Source: Pholiota molesta (taxonomy: Eukaryota; Basidiomycota; Agaricomycetes; Agaricales; Strophariaceae). Taken from it: a stretch of DNA of 64,000 nucleotides. This document shows positions 45,687 through 57,363 of this stretch, in pieces. Location of the stretch: NCBI GenBank assembly GCA_014925825.1, contig JACGCK010000100.1, positions 107,514 through 171,513 of the forward strand, given 5' to 3'. The notes under the pieces are model-generated. The model worked only from the letters and a program-made list of their open reading frames with translations, was not told where the DNA came from and ran no database searches. The first letter of the stretch is position 1. Every line of letters starts with the position of its first letter. Position numbers and translations under genes: made by a program.

Positions 45687-45907
45687 GTCGATTTCACTTG
45701 AAAGAGAAAATTCGAGATGTGCTTGTAAACACTTTGAGGAGGAGAAGGTGCTGGTGAATGTTGATGCATGAGCATCAAACAGCATCCTAACTGGCTTGTC
45801 GATTTCACTTGAAAGAGAAAATTCGAGATCGGCTTGTAAACACTTTGAGGAGGAGAAGGTGCTGGTGAATATTGATGCATAAGCATCAAACAGCATCCTA
45901 ACTGGCT
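45687..45907. repeat. 111 bp direct tandem duplication
   Basis: GTCGATTTCACTTGAAAGAG..CATCCTAACTGGC at 45687-45797 is repeated at 45798-45907 with only a few substitutions. Confidence 0.85.
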
Positions 45908-46817
45908 GTGGTGGTCAGTTTGGACTTGGGGAGGGATGGCGTGCATGGTGCTGCGGTGAGATTGAAAAAATCGAACGTGTGGTACTATGGAGAGTTATAT
46001 TATATAGAAACTCAGTCCAACCGGTGATTTCGATTCGCTTCTTGGGTTCTTAGAAGACAGAGAAACTTGTGTGATATTTAATTGATAAATTGGACGATAT
46101 GTGACGATGTTATCTGTTGGACAGATGACTGTACCGCGCGCAGGGAACCCAAAGTACTGGGACCTGTGGTGCGGGAGATGAGTGAATAAGAAGTTAATGA
46201 TAGCTACTGGCCGATCTTTTCCTCTTGCTTCTTCTGGCTTACTGCGCCAAAACCGCGGGGCTTTGGCCTTGTACGCAAACGGGACAAATTGAGATGCGGG
46301 TGCTTGCCTCAACTTAGCAGTTGTATATCCTTTTCCAGATCCTTACAGATCGACATGAAATACTTAGTCAATACATATGTAGTCACTCTCATGAATTGCG
46401 ACCTGTTTGTGAACATCCCATCCTCCCTTTAACCAACACATGCAAGTCTACGCCCACTTGGAGGATACCACTGCAATTACCCGATATTGAATCGTAACAG
46501 GTATTAAGATGCAACAGGTGTAATGAATTCAGAACCACTTAAAACGGTAAGTTTCAGCGCCTTGCAATATCAAAGTAAAATGGATTGATTCCAAGTGCCC
46601 ATCTACAGCCATCTACACCAATGTACTATAGCGCATAGCGCATCTCCAGTAAACTATGGTCTGATCCATCAAGATTGACATCGTTCAAGGATACATATAA
46701 TATGACCCATTTTCCATGTACGCACAAAATATCTGAGAGATGGAACATACGATACAACAATGAAAGGAGCAAGTAGACAAAAAGCAAGCACAGTGAATTA
46801 TGCTTTTTTCATCTTTT

Positions 46818-49800
46818 TCATCGGGCGTCCTGTGTAACTATTAGATATATGTGCAGAAAACAATATACCAAAACTTACCAATATTAATATCAAAGTCAAC
46901 TTTGAACCCTTGTTCAAAAGCACAGTCCAACGGTGTTTTCACCCAGATGTCAACCTTTTTCTCAGTGGGCGTATACGCAAATGCTGGAGTTAGAACACGT
47001 AGTTGCAACTTGCTGAAGTCAGCATGTAACAATTTCAGCGGAGTTGAATCCATGAAATGTTCCTCCAATAGAGCGTCGGCCTTTGATGTTGGCGAAAACA
47101 TTCCTCGCAACTGTCGCTCAAGTGAAATCAATGAACATCCAGGGAAACTATCAAGTCCTTCTTCATCTGCCTTCTGTTTCGCGAGGTAGATCGCATATGC
47201 TTGTTGCGCCAACATTGATTCGAAAATCTGGCGGGTGTCCGAGCCATTTTCACTTGGAGCTTCAGAAGCCAAGGGAACGAATCGATAATGGAAACTGAAC
47301 CAATCAAGAAGTTTGTATGCGAGACCTCTCACTGTCGCACAAGCATTGCGCTCCTCGACAGACATGGCGTTTCTGTCATATCTTTCCATTTCTTCCTGTT
47401 GTTGTTCGTTTGGTTTGCAACCAACGTCAACCTGCGGATGGCAATACGTTTTGGGATCCAAGACGTTTGAAAATATCGCCAAGCAACAAGCAGAGAATAG
47501 ATTTTCTGCATGCTCCATCGAGTTTACATCTGGATCATCAGATGCTGCATCCAGGGGCATCAATTTTGGGAGATGCTCCCGTACAGGATCTATTTGCGAA
47601 TTAGAAAAACGTTCTAAATAGAGAACTAAAATTACACTAACCATCCATATCCCACTTATTTTGTTCAAGTCCTTCAAAATAAAAGGTTATGATACGTCGA
47701 AGGAGTAAACGCGAGCCGGAATGGTAGGTGTTGGTCATGTAGTTGGATGCAACAAATGATTGTATGAGTCCACATAACGTGTCCTTCATCGTGGCTGTTG
47801 CATAGAAGTGTCCTCCATGACAAATCGCATTTTCAGAGGTATATGCAGCATGCATGGTACCTGGGCGCATGTACCTGTGGTATATCAACGTTAGAAATGA
47901 TTACAGAATTAATAAATTGAAAAGGCTTACAATCGGGTACCAGGTGTCAGGATAACAGCTTCTACCGAACATTCACCAACGTCAAGCAGGTCGAAATCCT
48001 CACCCATAAATTTATCGATTCGCCTGAATTCGGAATAATCACCCGTTTCGCAATCCTTTGGTCGCACTAACCAGCCACACTTTTACGCCCGTTATGACCT
48101 CGATGTAGGTACCGAAGCCATCGCTATCCATGTGGAAGGTGTGTCCCGCACCAGTTGTTGCGCAAAGACCCCAACGCATATCGGCAGTCGGACGCTCAGC
48201 GGTGCTATCAACATTCCAAGGCGACTGTAACATCTCCCACCACGCCGCATTGTCAGATGAAAAATCCTCAGCGCTATGTGTGCCCTCAGGCATAGGAATA
48301 TCAAGCACATTTAGCGCCTTTCTATCCTTGCACTGGAGTAACATATTGAGTGTCCCCTTTTCCATCCAATCGTTCATATTCTCCGATCCATCTAGTGATT
48401 GATCTATAGAGACGTTGAGACAAATGATCAATCCAATTTAATAATATCATACCCTGTATATCCACAACTCCTACCAACGAACATTGTAATGAACGCATGC
48501 CCTTTTTGTCGAATAAAATCGGCTTGACTGGACGACCCGTTTCGAGAATCATTCCCCGTTGCAATAATTTCAATTTGGCGGCTGTTGACATCGTTTGCAT
48601 GACACTATACGTCACCACCGTAAATGCTGATGCATCAGGATTAGCCTTATGCAAGGGTTTTCCGTCAATATACATCTCCTCGAACTTCTTCACATGCGTT
48701 CTCCAGAACTCTAACATAAAGGAATTCTATGAAATAACAAATAATAAGAAGATGATAAAGATAAATATAGTCGCAAAAAGAATACATACATGTGCACGGA
48801 AAGTAACATCATGAACATTTCCCTCGGGACAGAACACCCTCGCTGGAGGTAATTCTGACAGAGGTACAGGATTATCGGTGACTTCAAGACTAGGTTCTGT
48901 TATCTCAAATTTTATACCCTCTGGGAACGGTGTGTTCGAATGGATATGTATTCCTCAACAACGATGGGCGTGTTGTCGCGAACATGCTCGGAAGATTTGG
49001 TAGTAATGTTGTCATGCTTTCGCTTTCGTGATTTCCTCGGTCCAGTAGGATTTTTTGTGGTATCGCGCCTTGATCGTGTGGATGTAGTGCGCGATGTTGT
49101 CTTCCTTGATTTAAGTGGGAAGTCAACCTCCATATCATCGTCATCGTTTTCATCCGAGCTACCCATGGGAGTTGAAGAGACTGAAGTACTTGTTTCTTTG
49201 GGAGGCAAATCAACATCCATCGTATCTTCTTCATCTTCGTCATCGTCACCTTCGTCTCCGTTATCGCCATTTTCGTTATCCATGGGATCGTCTCCATGTT
49301 CCACATTGTTTGGTTTATCTGGACCATTGCCTTCGGACGACGGTTCAGTTGACGATGACGAACTAGAACGGGGTTTCCGAGCAGGAGGTTGAAATCGATT
49401 GGGACTGGGTGTCTGAGAAGGACCTCGAGAGTCTTCAGAAGTGGGAGTGGGTGGCCGAGTATGAGACGGAGAGGGCGTAGAGTTGAGACCGGGTTCACGA
49501 GAAGGAGCCTGAGACTGTGACGGCGTAGATGGAGTTAGTTCATGAGAGGCAGGCGGAGCGGGCGTAGTATTGGGACTGGGATTGTGAGAAGCAGGCTGAG
49601 ATGGTGTCGGTGTCGATGGGCTTGGTGTTAGAGGCGACATACTCGACTGAGTAGGAGCGCTTGGAGGTACAAGTTGAGATGGTGTAGTATGACGAACAGG
49701 CTGTTTAGAAGCTACAGCCGGAGATTTTGGTCGAGAAGGTGTTGGTGGTACACCGCCCATCGAGGATGAAGACGCCACTGATGACATAGCATGGCCAGTG

Positions 49801-51305
49801 GTGAAAGGAACTGCAGAAGCCGGAGCTCTAGTAGCAACTATACAACGATCAGTATACAACCAAAATCATATGAATATAGTCACATACGACGTCGGTATCT
49901 AACATTAACTGGATCATCCAAAGCCAGGGCGTCTATTTCGTTCCAGGGCAAATTGTCCAGTATATGCGCAATGACCTGCGTCACATCCATCGAGCCTGTA
50001 GCAAGGTTGAAAACACCATCGAATATCGTAGACTCAATCTGCTTAAGCAAGGGGAAAGATATGTTACCCAATCGAGTAGCTTCCTGTATAATTTAATGAG
50101 TACATATAAATAGACAAGAGCATCGTCACGTACTTGGTGGATGCTTGTAAGGGACCACCGACATTTATCGAGTTCAATAGGTGCAACTAAGAACATCGGT
50201 GTTATCGCTATTGCTATATGCGCTGATCTGTGCACGGATGATGTCTTCATTTTGCCACCCGATGAAGATAAGAACATGTTTGTTAGCACTTCTACTTCGC
50301 TCATACTGAAAGCCGTAGTGTTCCTGTAGAAAACGATTATAAGATGTTATTATATGTTAGATGGATCATACCGTGCGATCGCTATAAGTTCTTTATTTTG
50401 TTCTTCCTCCGAGCTATCGGACCGCTGATGGGGATTGGATGTACCGGCAGACTGGGCACCAGGACTACCAGTAAAAGACATCCAGTTGAACGTCATAGCT
50501 GTCAACAAGAAGTTTCGTTCTATCTTTTGAAGGCGGTTGTTCCGACCAAGTGCCGCCAGGTCTTTCAATTGCTGAAGGATGCCACTTCCTTGAGGAAGCC
50601 TTGGACCGTATATCGTAGAGTGTGACTTTGATACACTTTTGTTCCTATTTGTCGGCTGAGCAGGACTAGCATTCGTTCTGAATTCTTGCAACAACCGCCG
50701 GATATCCTCGATATGGCGATAATGATGATCCTTTGTTATGCTAAGTTTCGATCTGACACTCGGGCTCAAAACGAGTACATACCGGCAATTTAGAAATTTC
50801 GAGCCTGTTCTCATAACGGATTATGTTGCTCGCGAGGGATATGTCACGGTGTGGGTACGAATATACACGATCGAGCAACCGGTAACATATGAGCATGCGA
50901 TGTAGCTTTCCCATAGCTGACCCATTTTCTGGTACTTTTGCTTTAACGGTGACCATGGAGGTGCTTCCTGGAGATTGATAACGCAGGACCCTCATCAAAT
51001 CCAAATAGGGTTGGTCGTGGCTAACGAAGGCGATTTTTTCAAAAGCCAGCAGACCGTCAACTAAACCCTAAATACTAGTCAAAATCCAATAAAGCATAGA
51101 TACCGTCTAAGCACGTACCTGTAGTTCAGGCTTCACCTCAATACACGCTCCAAGTCCGCTTGAGTCAAAACGGCATCGGAGTACCATGGCATTTCCGCCA
51201 GTTCCTGGCATCGCGCACGGGTGGGAACAGGTGATCCATCTGTAGCAAATCTCAACCACAGCAACATACTTAATGGTTGGTATTCCGTACCTTGTTGGTT
51301 GTCAT
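46818..51305 (-). pseudogene. JmjC-like protein gene, copy 1, with several frame breaks
   Basis: Collinear with the intact copy at 51858-55828, with the same exon order and intron positions. It has an N-terminal start MTTNK at 51305. Exon 2 loses one base near 51140 (DAVLTQAD then shift). A long Ser/Pro/Thr-rich exon (48912-49810) shifts by one near 48950. A JmjC core GHTFHMDSDGFGTYIEV carries the HxD metal motif and then shifts by one at KVWLV near 48075. The distal part (MRPGTMHAAYTSENAICHGG) and the C-terminal exon (46841-47610) are open. JmjC enzymes demethylate histones or hydroxylate proteins using Fe(II) and 2-oxoglutarate. At least three to four single-base indels make it a likely pseudogene. 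Confidence 0.8.
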
Positions 51306-51857
51306 TCTTTTAACAGATCGTAGTATCCTTAATTATAACTTGTTCTAATCTAATGTACGTTATGACGCGTCGAACTTGGGCGATGGGAAGGAAAAAAAAG
51401 AACAACCTTGTGAGACATTTTATGCCATGGGTACATTAGGGCCGACCGTTTCGTTGTGTGGTCATGTTTCCCGGTCAAGCCATCAGCTTCTACCCGTGAC
51501 TTAACCGTGACTTACATTATGACGTACAGGCGTCGAAAAAGGCGACCCGACGCCATTTTCGACGCATGTACGTCATAATACTGAGACATTTTGAATATAC
51601 ATGCAATCGTGAACTTAAAATCTCTTAGTATTTTTTTTTTTTTTTTATGTGTCAATTTAGTGTCCAGTCGGGGAGTACCCCATGTCGGACCTTACTCTAA
51701 TTACATTCGTGCTATAAAAACCAAGGGCCCCAGTGCCCATCCCCTTGCCCGAGCCCCTCACTTGCCCTGCTGACGCGCGCCCTTGGCGACCCTGCCCCAG
51801 CAGTCCGACAAAGAAACGTCGTTTAGCAAGGCAGCTCTCTTGTACATTAAAATTGCA
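51306..51857. other. Spacer between the JmjC paralogues
   Basis: Holds the copy 1 promoter region. Its words CATTAGGGCCGACCGTTT and TTGTGTGGTCATG recur upstream of copy 2 near 55960-55990, showing the promoter was duplicated too. It also holds the 62 bp palindrome and a T16 run at 51631-51646. Confidence 0.6.
51517..51578. repeat. 62 bp palindromic repeat, copy 2
   Basis: TTATGACGTACAGGCGTCGA opens and its near-complement closes at TACGTCATAA; hairpin arms about 27 nt. Right flank TACTGAGACA. Confidence 0.85.
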
Positions 51858-54800
51858 TTACATATGAGCTGTGTGTGTATTGTAAGTAACATGTAGGCAT
51901 GAAAATGGCATAATTCAAAACTCACAGCTGGTGTCAAAATTGACTCTAAACCCTTCTTGAAACTTGCGATCCAGAGGTGTTCGCTTCCATATGCCGGCAC
52001 CGTTTTCTGCAGGCACATATTCGGATGTTTGTGGTACAACTTCGATACCCCAATCTTTGAAGTCAGCATACACGTATTGCGGGGTCGTTTCTTGTTCAAA
52101 AAGGCGTCCCAGAGTATTATATGCGGTAGAGTTGGTTTCGAAAACGCCCTGCAACTGACGCTTTACTCCTTGTAATGAACAGTTGAGCACACCTCGATGT
52201 TTGCCTTCCACAGCCATCGCTTTAGCCATATAGATCGCGTACGCTTGCTCGGCAAGTTTTTGCTCCAGAAGCTGGATACAATTCACCACCGTCTGTCCTT
52301 TCAGTGGAACGAAGGAATAATGTTTAGCAAACCATTCCAGCAGTCTGTATGCCAATCCTCTAGTTTGCGCACACGCATTGCGGTCTTCTACAGGCATTGC
52401 GTTCCTATCGTAATGCTCCATTTCCTGTTGTTGACGTTTACTTGGTGTTTCGTTAAGGGCGAGATCGTGGTACCAATATGTTCGTGCGTCCAACACATTC
52501 GAAAATATGGCCAAGCTACATGCTGCGAACAGTTCTTCCACTGCATGCATAGTGTTGGCGTCAGCTTCGTCCAAAACATTCGGATTTAAATGAGGAAGAT
52601 GTTCCCATGCTGGATCTGATAATGTGTTATAGTAAAGAATATTGTAATATATAATTAGAAGAGACGAACCATCCGGATCAAGACATTGTTGCTCCAGGCC
52701 TTCAAAGAAAAAGACGATCATTTCGCGGAGTAAAAATCGCGAATGTGCGCGATCGTCGTTGTTCGTGACATCACGGTAACCAACGAATACATGAATAATT
52801 CCACATAAAGTGTCTTTCAGAGTCGACGTTGAGTAAAAGTGGCCACCGTGGCATATTGAGTTTTCGGGTGTGTAAACGGCGTGCATCGTATTTGGCCTCA
52901 TATATCTGTCGATTTAGGTAGTATTAAGAAAAAATGTCGGAGAGATTACAGGAAAGCCTACAGTCGAGTTCCAGGGGTTAAAACAACCGCCTCAATCCTG
53001 CTGTTGTCCCCGACATTCAAAAGATCAAAAGACTCCCCAACATATCTGGTGATCTCCCCGAACTCTGAAAAGTCGTCGATATTGTTGTTTGAAGGCCGCA
53101 TCACTAACCACACTTTTTTCCCCGTCATGACATCCACATATGTGCCGAAACCATCGCTGTCTACGTGAAATGTATGGTACGCTCCAGCAGTGGCGCAAAG
53201 TCCCCAACGCATTATCGCCCCAGGGTATAGATAATGTTGGACGCTTTGCCGGGAGTGTATCGCCTCCTGCCATGCGACATTGTCACTCGACAAATCGCCT
53301 GCTGATTGTAAACCACCAGGCATTGGTAGATTCAATGCGTTTAACGGTGTCCCGGGTTGACTTTCTAGCATCATATTTAGAGTGCCGAATGCCACTGATT
53401 CATGATATTCCCCAGATTGATCTGCGTATAGGGAGCGTCATATAATAGTAAAGTAAATCGTAATTAACACCTACTTTGAATTGGCATTGTATCGGATAAT
53501 GAACAATGTAGTGACTTCATCCCCTTCTTATCGAATGATAGCGGGATGAATGGCCTATCAATCTCTAGGATTGGACCCCTGCGCAACAATTGCAACTTCT
53601 CGGTAATTGACATAGACTGCATATCACTGTATGACACGATCCTAAAAGTTGATGAGGTATTATCAATGACATGAGGTGCCAGTCTATTGATATAACCACG
53701 CTCGATTAATTCCAGATGCCTCTTCCAAAAATCAAGTATATCTGGCGACTACGGCGTCGATCAATAGATGAAGACGGATATGAACAATCACTACTTACAT
53801 GGGCACGGAACACAACTTTGTGGGCGGTTCCTTTCGCGCAAAACAATGTTTGGACAGGCAGCTCTTGAGCAGGTCTAGAACCTTTGCCAACTTCAAGGTT
53901 GACTGCCACTTCCGGTTTGATTATACCAGCGGGAAATGGTATACTGCGGAGCAAACCCTCGGCGCTTGGAGTTGAAGACCCAGCAACTTTTTGGTTGCGC
54001 CTAGTGTTTTTTTGTTTCGTTAGACCTGATGACGACGTAGATCCGCGCTTTGGTATTTTCGATGTTGACGGAATGGTAATCCGGTGTGACTCGGAAGAAT
54101 TTCTTGGTACAGTCCTGACCTTCCATAAGGGTGGAAGAATGAAACGCAGAGACTGTGAAGAATTTCTTGGTAAAGGCTGGACGGCATGAGCATCGACATT
54201 CATGCGATTGTCAGCATCTCTGTCATTCCCTACCTGGCCATCGATACTTGTGTCCATCGGCTCATCATCGTTATTACCAGATTCCATCCTTTGCTCGACG
54301 GTATCTGTTTGGTAAGTTGACACATCTCTTCCTTTTCCTTTGTCAACACTGGTTGTCAATGACACATTAGGTGGTATCGCATCCGATGAATGAACTACAT
54401 TTCCGCCAAATGAGATCGATTCGTTAGTTACTATACTATTATGCAAAACGAATATGCGTACTGCGTCGGAATCTTGTATTTGTAGGGTCATCGGCAAGCA
54501 TATCGTTAATCTCAGTCCAAGGGAGGCTTTGAATTATGGCCGTAAATGCCTGAGACGCATCCAACGAACCATTTGCCACACCAAACACATTTTCCAATAC
54601 TGTCTTCTCCATTCTCACTAATAGTGGTGAACGCCAGTTGCCCAATTGTTGCGACTCCTAACAAATCAGATAAGTATCATTATATCCGAAGAATACGACA
54701 AGCTGGAACCTTGTATATGTCGGCAATTGACCATCGTTGCCGGTCTAATTTATAGGGCGCCATTAAGAAAAGAGGAGATATTCCCATCGCGATATGCAAC

Positions 54801-55828
54801 GTTCGGTGAATTGCAACACGGGAGGCCTTTCCGTCTGCTTCACACTCAAACATGTTGCGAAGGATATCTCCCTCGCCCCGCGTGAGACTATTCGGTAAAC
54901 TCAATTCAATGCAAAGCGTACACTTAACATTATAATACTTACTGTGCATGCGATATGATTTCTACAATGCTTTCCTGCTCGTGTTCTAGTTCTGTAGCAT
55001 CTTGCATCGGATCGTCGAGCTTCTTTACTTCTGAAAGCACGTTAATACTCAGAGCCGCCATCAAGATATTGTGGTGTATTTTGGCGACATTCCCTGATTG
55101 TCCGAGCAATGCAAGATCCTTCAATTGTTGGAGTAATCCACTTCCTAGCAACCTGGGTCCATACGTTCTGGTTGACTTGGCTTCTAAAGGCAGCTTTTCT
55201 TTCAAGAACTGTTGTAGATTTTCGATAATTTGCCAGGGCTACCCGGAAGATATGTAAGATATTTTATTAGAATTCGAAGCGCACACACCTTGAACGAACT
55301 GTTCTCCAGCGTTTTTGCGTGGTTTACAATGTTGAATGTTTGTGGCGAATTGTACAGCCAGATTCGATCCAACAAACGGTAGTACAAATTCAACTGATAT
55401 AGTCTGGCCCAGGCCTTCCCGGTTAAAGGCACAGATTCCTTAGAAACAAGTGTTGGAGCACTCGTTACAGGCTGAAGACCCAAGATTGTTCTCATATCCA
55501 AGAACACTTGTTTTGTGCTATTGAAGATCATGTCCTCCTGAACCAAAAGATTATGAACCAACGCCTACAGGGAATTGATGTCAACCAAAGTTCTATATAT
55601 TTCGAGTGTTAAGAGAGTAACTACACACCTCGATATCAGGCCTGGCCTTGACACAATCACCGAAGTCCGTTTGTGTCAACACGGCATCAGTATACCACGA
55701 AGCTTTTGTGATTTCCTCGCATAGTGCACGACGGGGCACGGACGATCCATCTATAGTGGTAGGTCTTAATTCAAGTTATACATATATACTTTACATGTTC
55801 AATTCATCATACCGGCTGAGGTTGTCAT
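51858..55828 (-). CDS. JmjC-like Fe(II)/2-oxoglutarate protein, 12 exons, about 1,120 aa
   Basis: Exons (high to low): 55813..55828, 55629..55750, 55289..55564, 54943..55238, 54710..54899, 54462..54657, 53799..54394, 53475..53748, 52962..53421, 52670..52905, 51926..52615 and 51858..51868. The total is 3,363 bases in phase. Start is MTTSADGSSVPRRALCEE. The first about 365 residues are helical and of unknown fold. Residues about 366-565 are Ser/Thr-rich with basic KQKNTRRNQK. The JmjC core has CATAGAYHTFHVDSDGFGTY (HxD at about 741/743), KKVWLVMRP (a 2-oxoglutarate lysine is plausible) and the distal His in PNTMHAVYTP (about 817). Likely a nuclear demethylase or hydroxylase; substrate unknown. 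The 67 nt intron at 54395-54461 was chosen over a 31 nt alternative because it has a CTAAC branch site. Confidence 0.8.
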
Positions 55829-56002
55829 ATTCTCACTTATATATTTCACTTAGAATCTACGTTAATGGAATGAGCTCAACGATAATCAGGCACAGTTTGC
55901 CTTGGTTGATTGGGAAAAAAGATGACAAGCAAGCTGTGGCCAGTATTTTATACCATGTAAACATTAGGGTGGACCGTTTTCTTGTGTGGTCGTATTTTAT
56001 CG

Positions 56003-56504
56003 CAATGATCATGATAAGATCAGACAGATATACATTACATAAGCCATGCAAAATGCAGCCATGTCCCAACTGCTTGCTTTTGTTTGTCTAAGGCCCCAGC
56101 GCCATCATATTCGATTAGATTAGATATGAATGGATTATATAAGCCATGCAAAATGCAGCCATGTCCCAACTGCTTGCTTTTGTTTGTCTAAGGCCCCAGC
56201 GCCATCATATTCGATTAGATTAGATATGAATGGATTATATAAGCCATGCAAAATGCAGCCATGTCCCAACTGCTTGCTTTTGTTTGTCTAAGGCCCCAGC
56301 GCCATCATATTCGATTAGATTAGATATGAATGGATTATATAAGCCATGCAAAATGCAGCCATGTCCCAACTGCTTGCTTTTGTTTGTCTAAGGCCCCAGC
56401 GCCATCATATTCGATTAGATTAGATATAAATGAATTATATAAGCCATGCAAAATGCAGCCATGTCCCAACTGCTTGCTTTTGTTTGTCTAAGGCCCCAGC
56501 GCTA
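56003..56504 (+). repeat. 100 bp tandem array, about 4.8 units
   Basis: Units beginning AAGCCATGCAAAATGCAGCC start at 56041, 56141, 56241, 56341 and 56441, exactly 100 bp apart and nearly identical. The first unit continues leftwards (from 56003) into the part matching 45489-45577 in inverted orientation. Confidence 0.9.
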
Positions 56505-57363
56505 ACAGCTTTGTATAGATCTGGCTGTAAAAAATTATTAGCTGTAATAAGATAATTCCTTAAGAAATTATATATAAATTCTACTGAACGAGCTGAGTTA
56601 TATCATCTGTAGGCAGATTCATATATTTTATACAGCGGCCATCTATAGATCTATCAAAATGCAATGTGTACAATTACCAGCCGGACACACCTGTGGATAA
56701 TCTACAGGCGCGATCTGTAGAAGCTCTGATATATTACATACCGAATTACCTATAGTAATTTCAATAACAACCATCCATCTAACTTAAAGTTGTTGCTAAT
56801 TCCGTTCAAACACACGCTAAACCACTCAAACTATTGTTACATTTGTTCCAAGTATCCATTTTTCTTGCAACTTCTGTTCGAGCATTGCTCAGCTTACTAC
56901 AATATTATTTATTTGTTGCTGAATGCGATCATCCTCTCATCTTCTTAGAGTGTCTGTTCTTGTCCTACTGCGCATCGTCGATGGTGTTGAAGAAGTCGTG
57001 ATGGGGCGTGCCCGGGTTGTTGTCCCCAAAGAGACTGGGTTAGGTGATCGCAGACTCCTATTCCTTGTGCATGGTCGGCGCTCACAGTATCAGAGGTGAC
57101 ACCGGTGCTGAATTCCGAGGGCGTTTGTTCCTCTTGGGCGACGACGGGGGTAATATGCTCGCCGGCATCGTTGCCGGCCTCGTTTTGGTCGGAGATCCTG
57201 GCTTGCCAGTTCGGCTTGCAGTTATTTATCCACCACACCTGCCCTAAATCCGCGTGACATTTATGGCCGTCGGATGTCAACGCAGGCTTTTTTTCCGACC
57301 ATCACTATCAACACGCACTTAGATACATTTAGACACAGCGTAGTATATAGATTAATAACAGAT
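56505..57363. other. Region between the 100 bp array and the SPT5-like gene
   Basis: A minus frame 56945-57280 (HKCHADLGQVWWINNCKPNW) is open for 111 residues but unrecognised. The remainder is AT-rich (56520-56900). The SPT5-like promoter should lie near 57250-57360. Confidence 0.4.

Larger units (their letters stand above)
45225..46817. other. Intergenic between Helitron and JmjC copy 1
   Basis: Contains a G12 run (45648-45659), the 111 bp tandem duplication (45687-45907) and the inverted repeat arm (45489-45577). A minus frame at 45995-46312 (MRQAPASQFVPFAYKAKAPR) has no recognisable family. Confidence 0.45.

Noticed and set aside
48905..49498. 197-codon alternative frame on the minus strand
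   Set aside because: It is an alternative frame of the Ser/Pro-rich exon of JmjC copy 1. The other frame has the expected composition and matches the paralogue's layout.
54431..54461. 31 nt intron in JmjC copy 2
   Set aside because: Too short for this genome; a 67 nt intron ending at 54395 keeps the same phase and has a CTAAC branch site.
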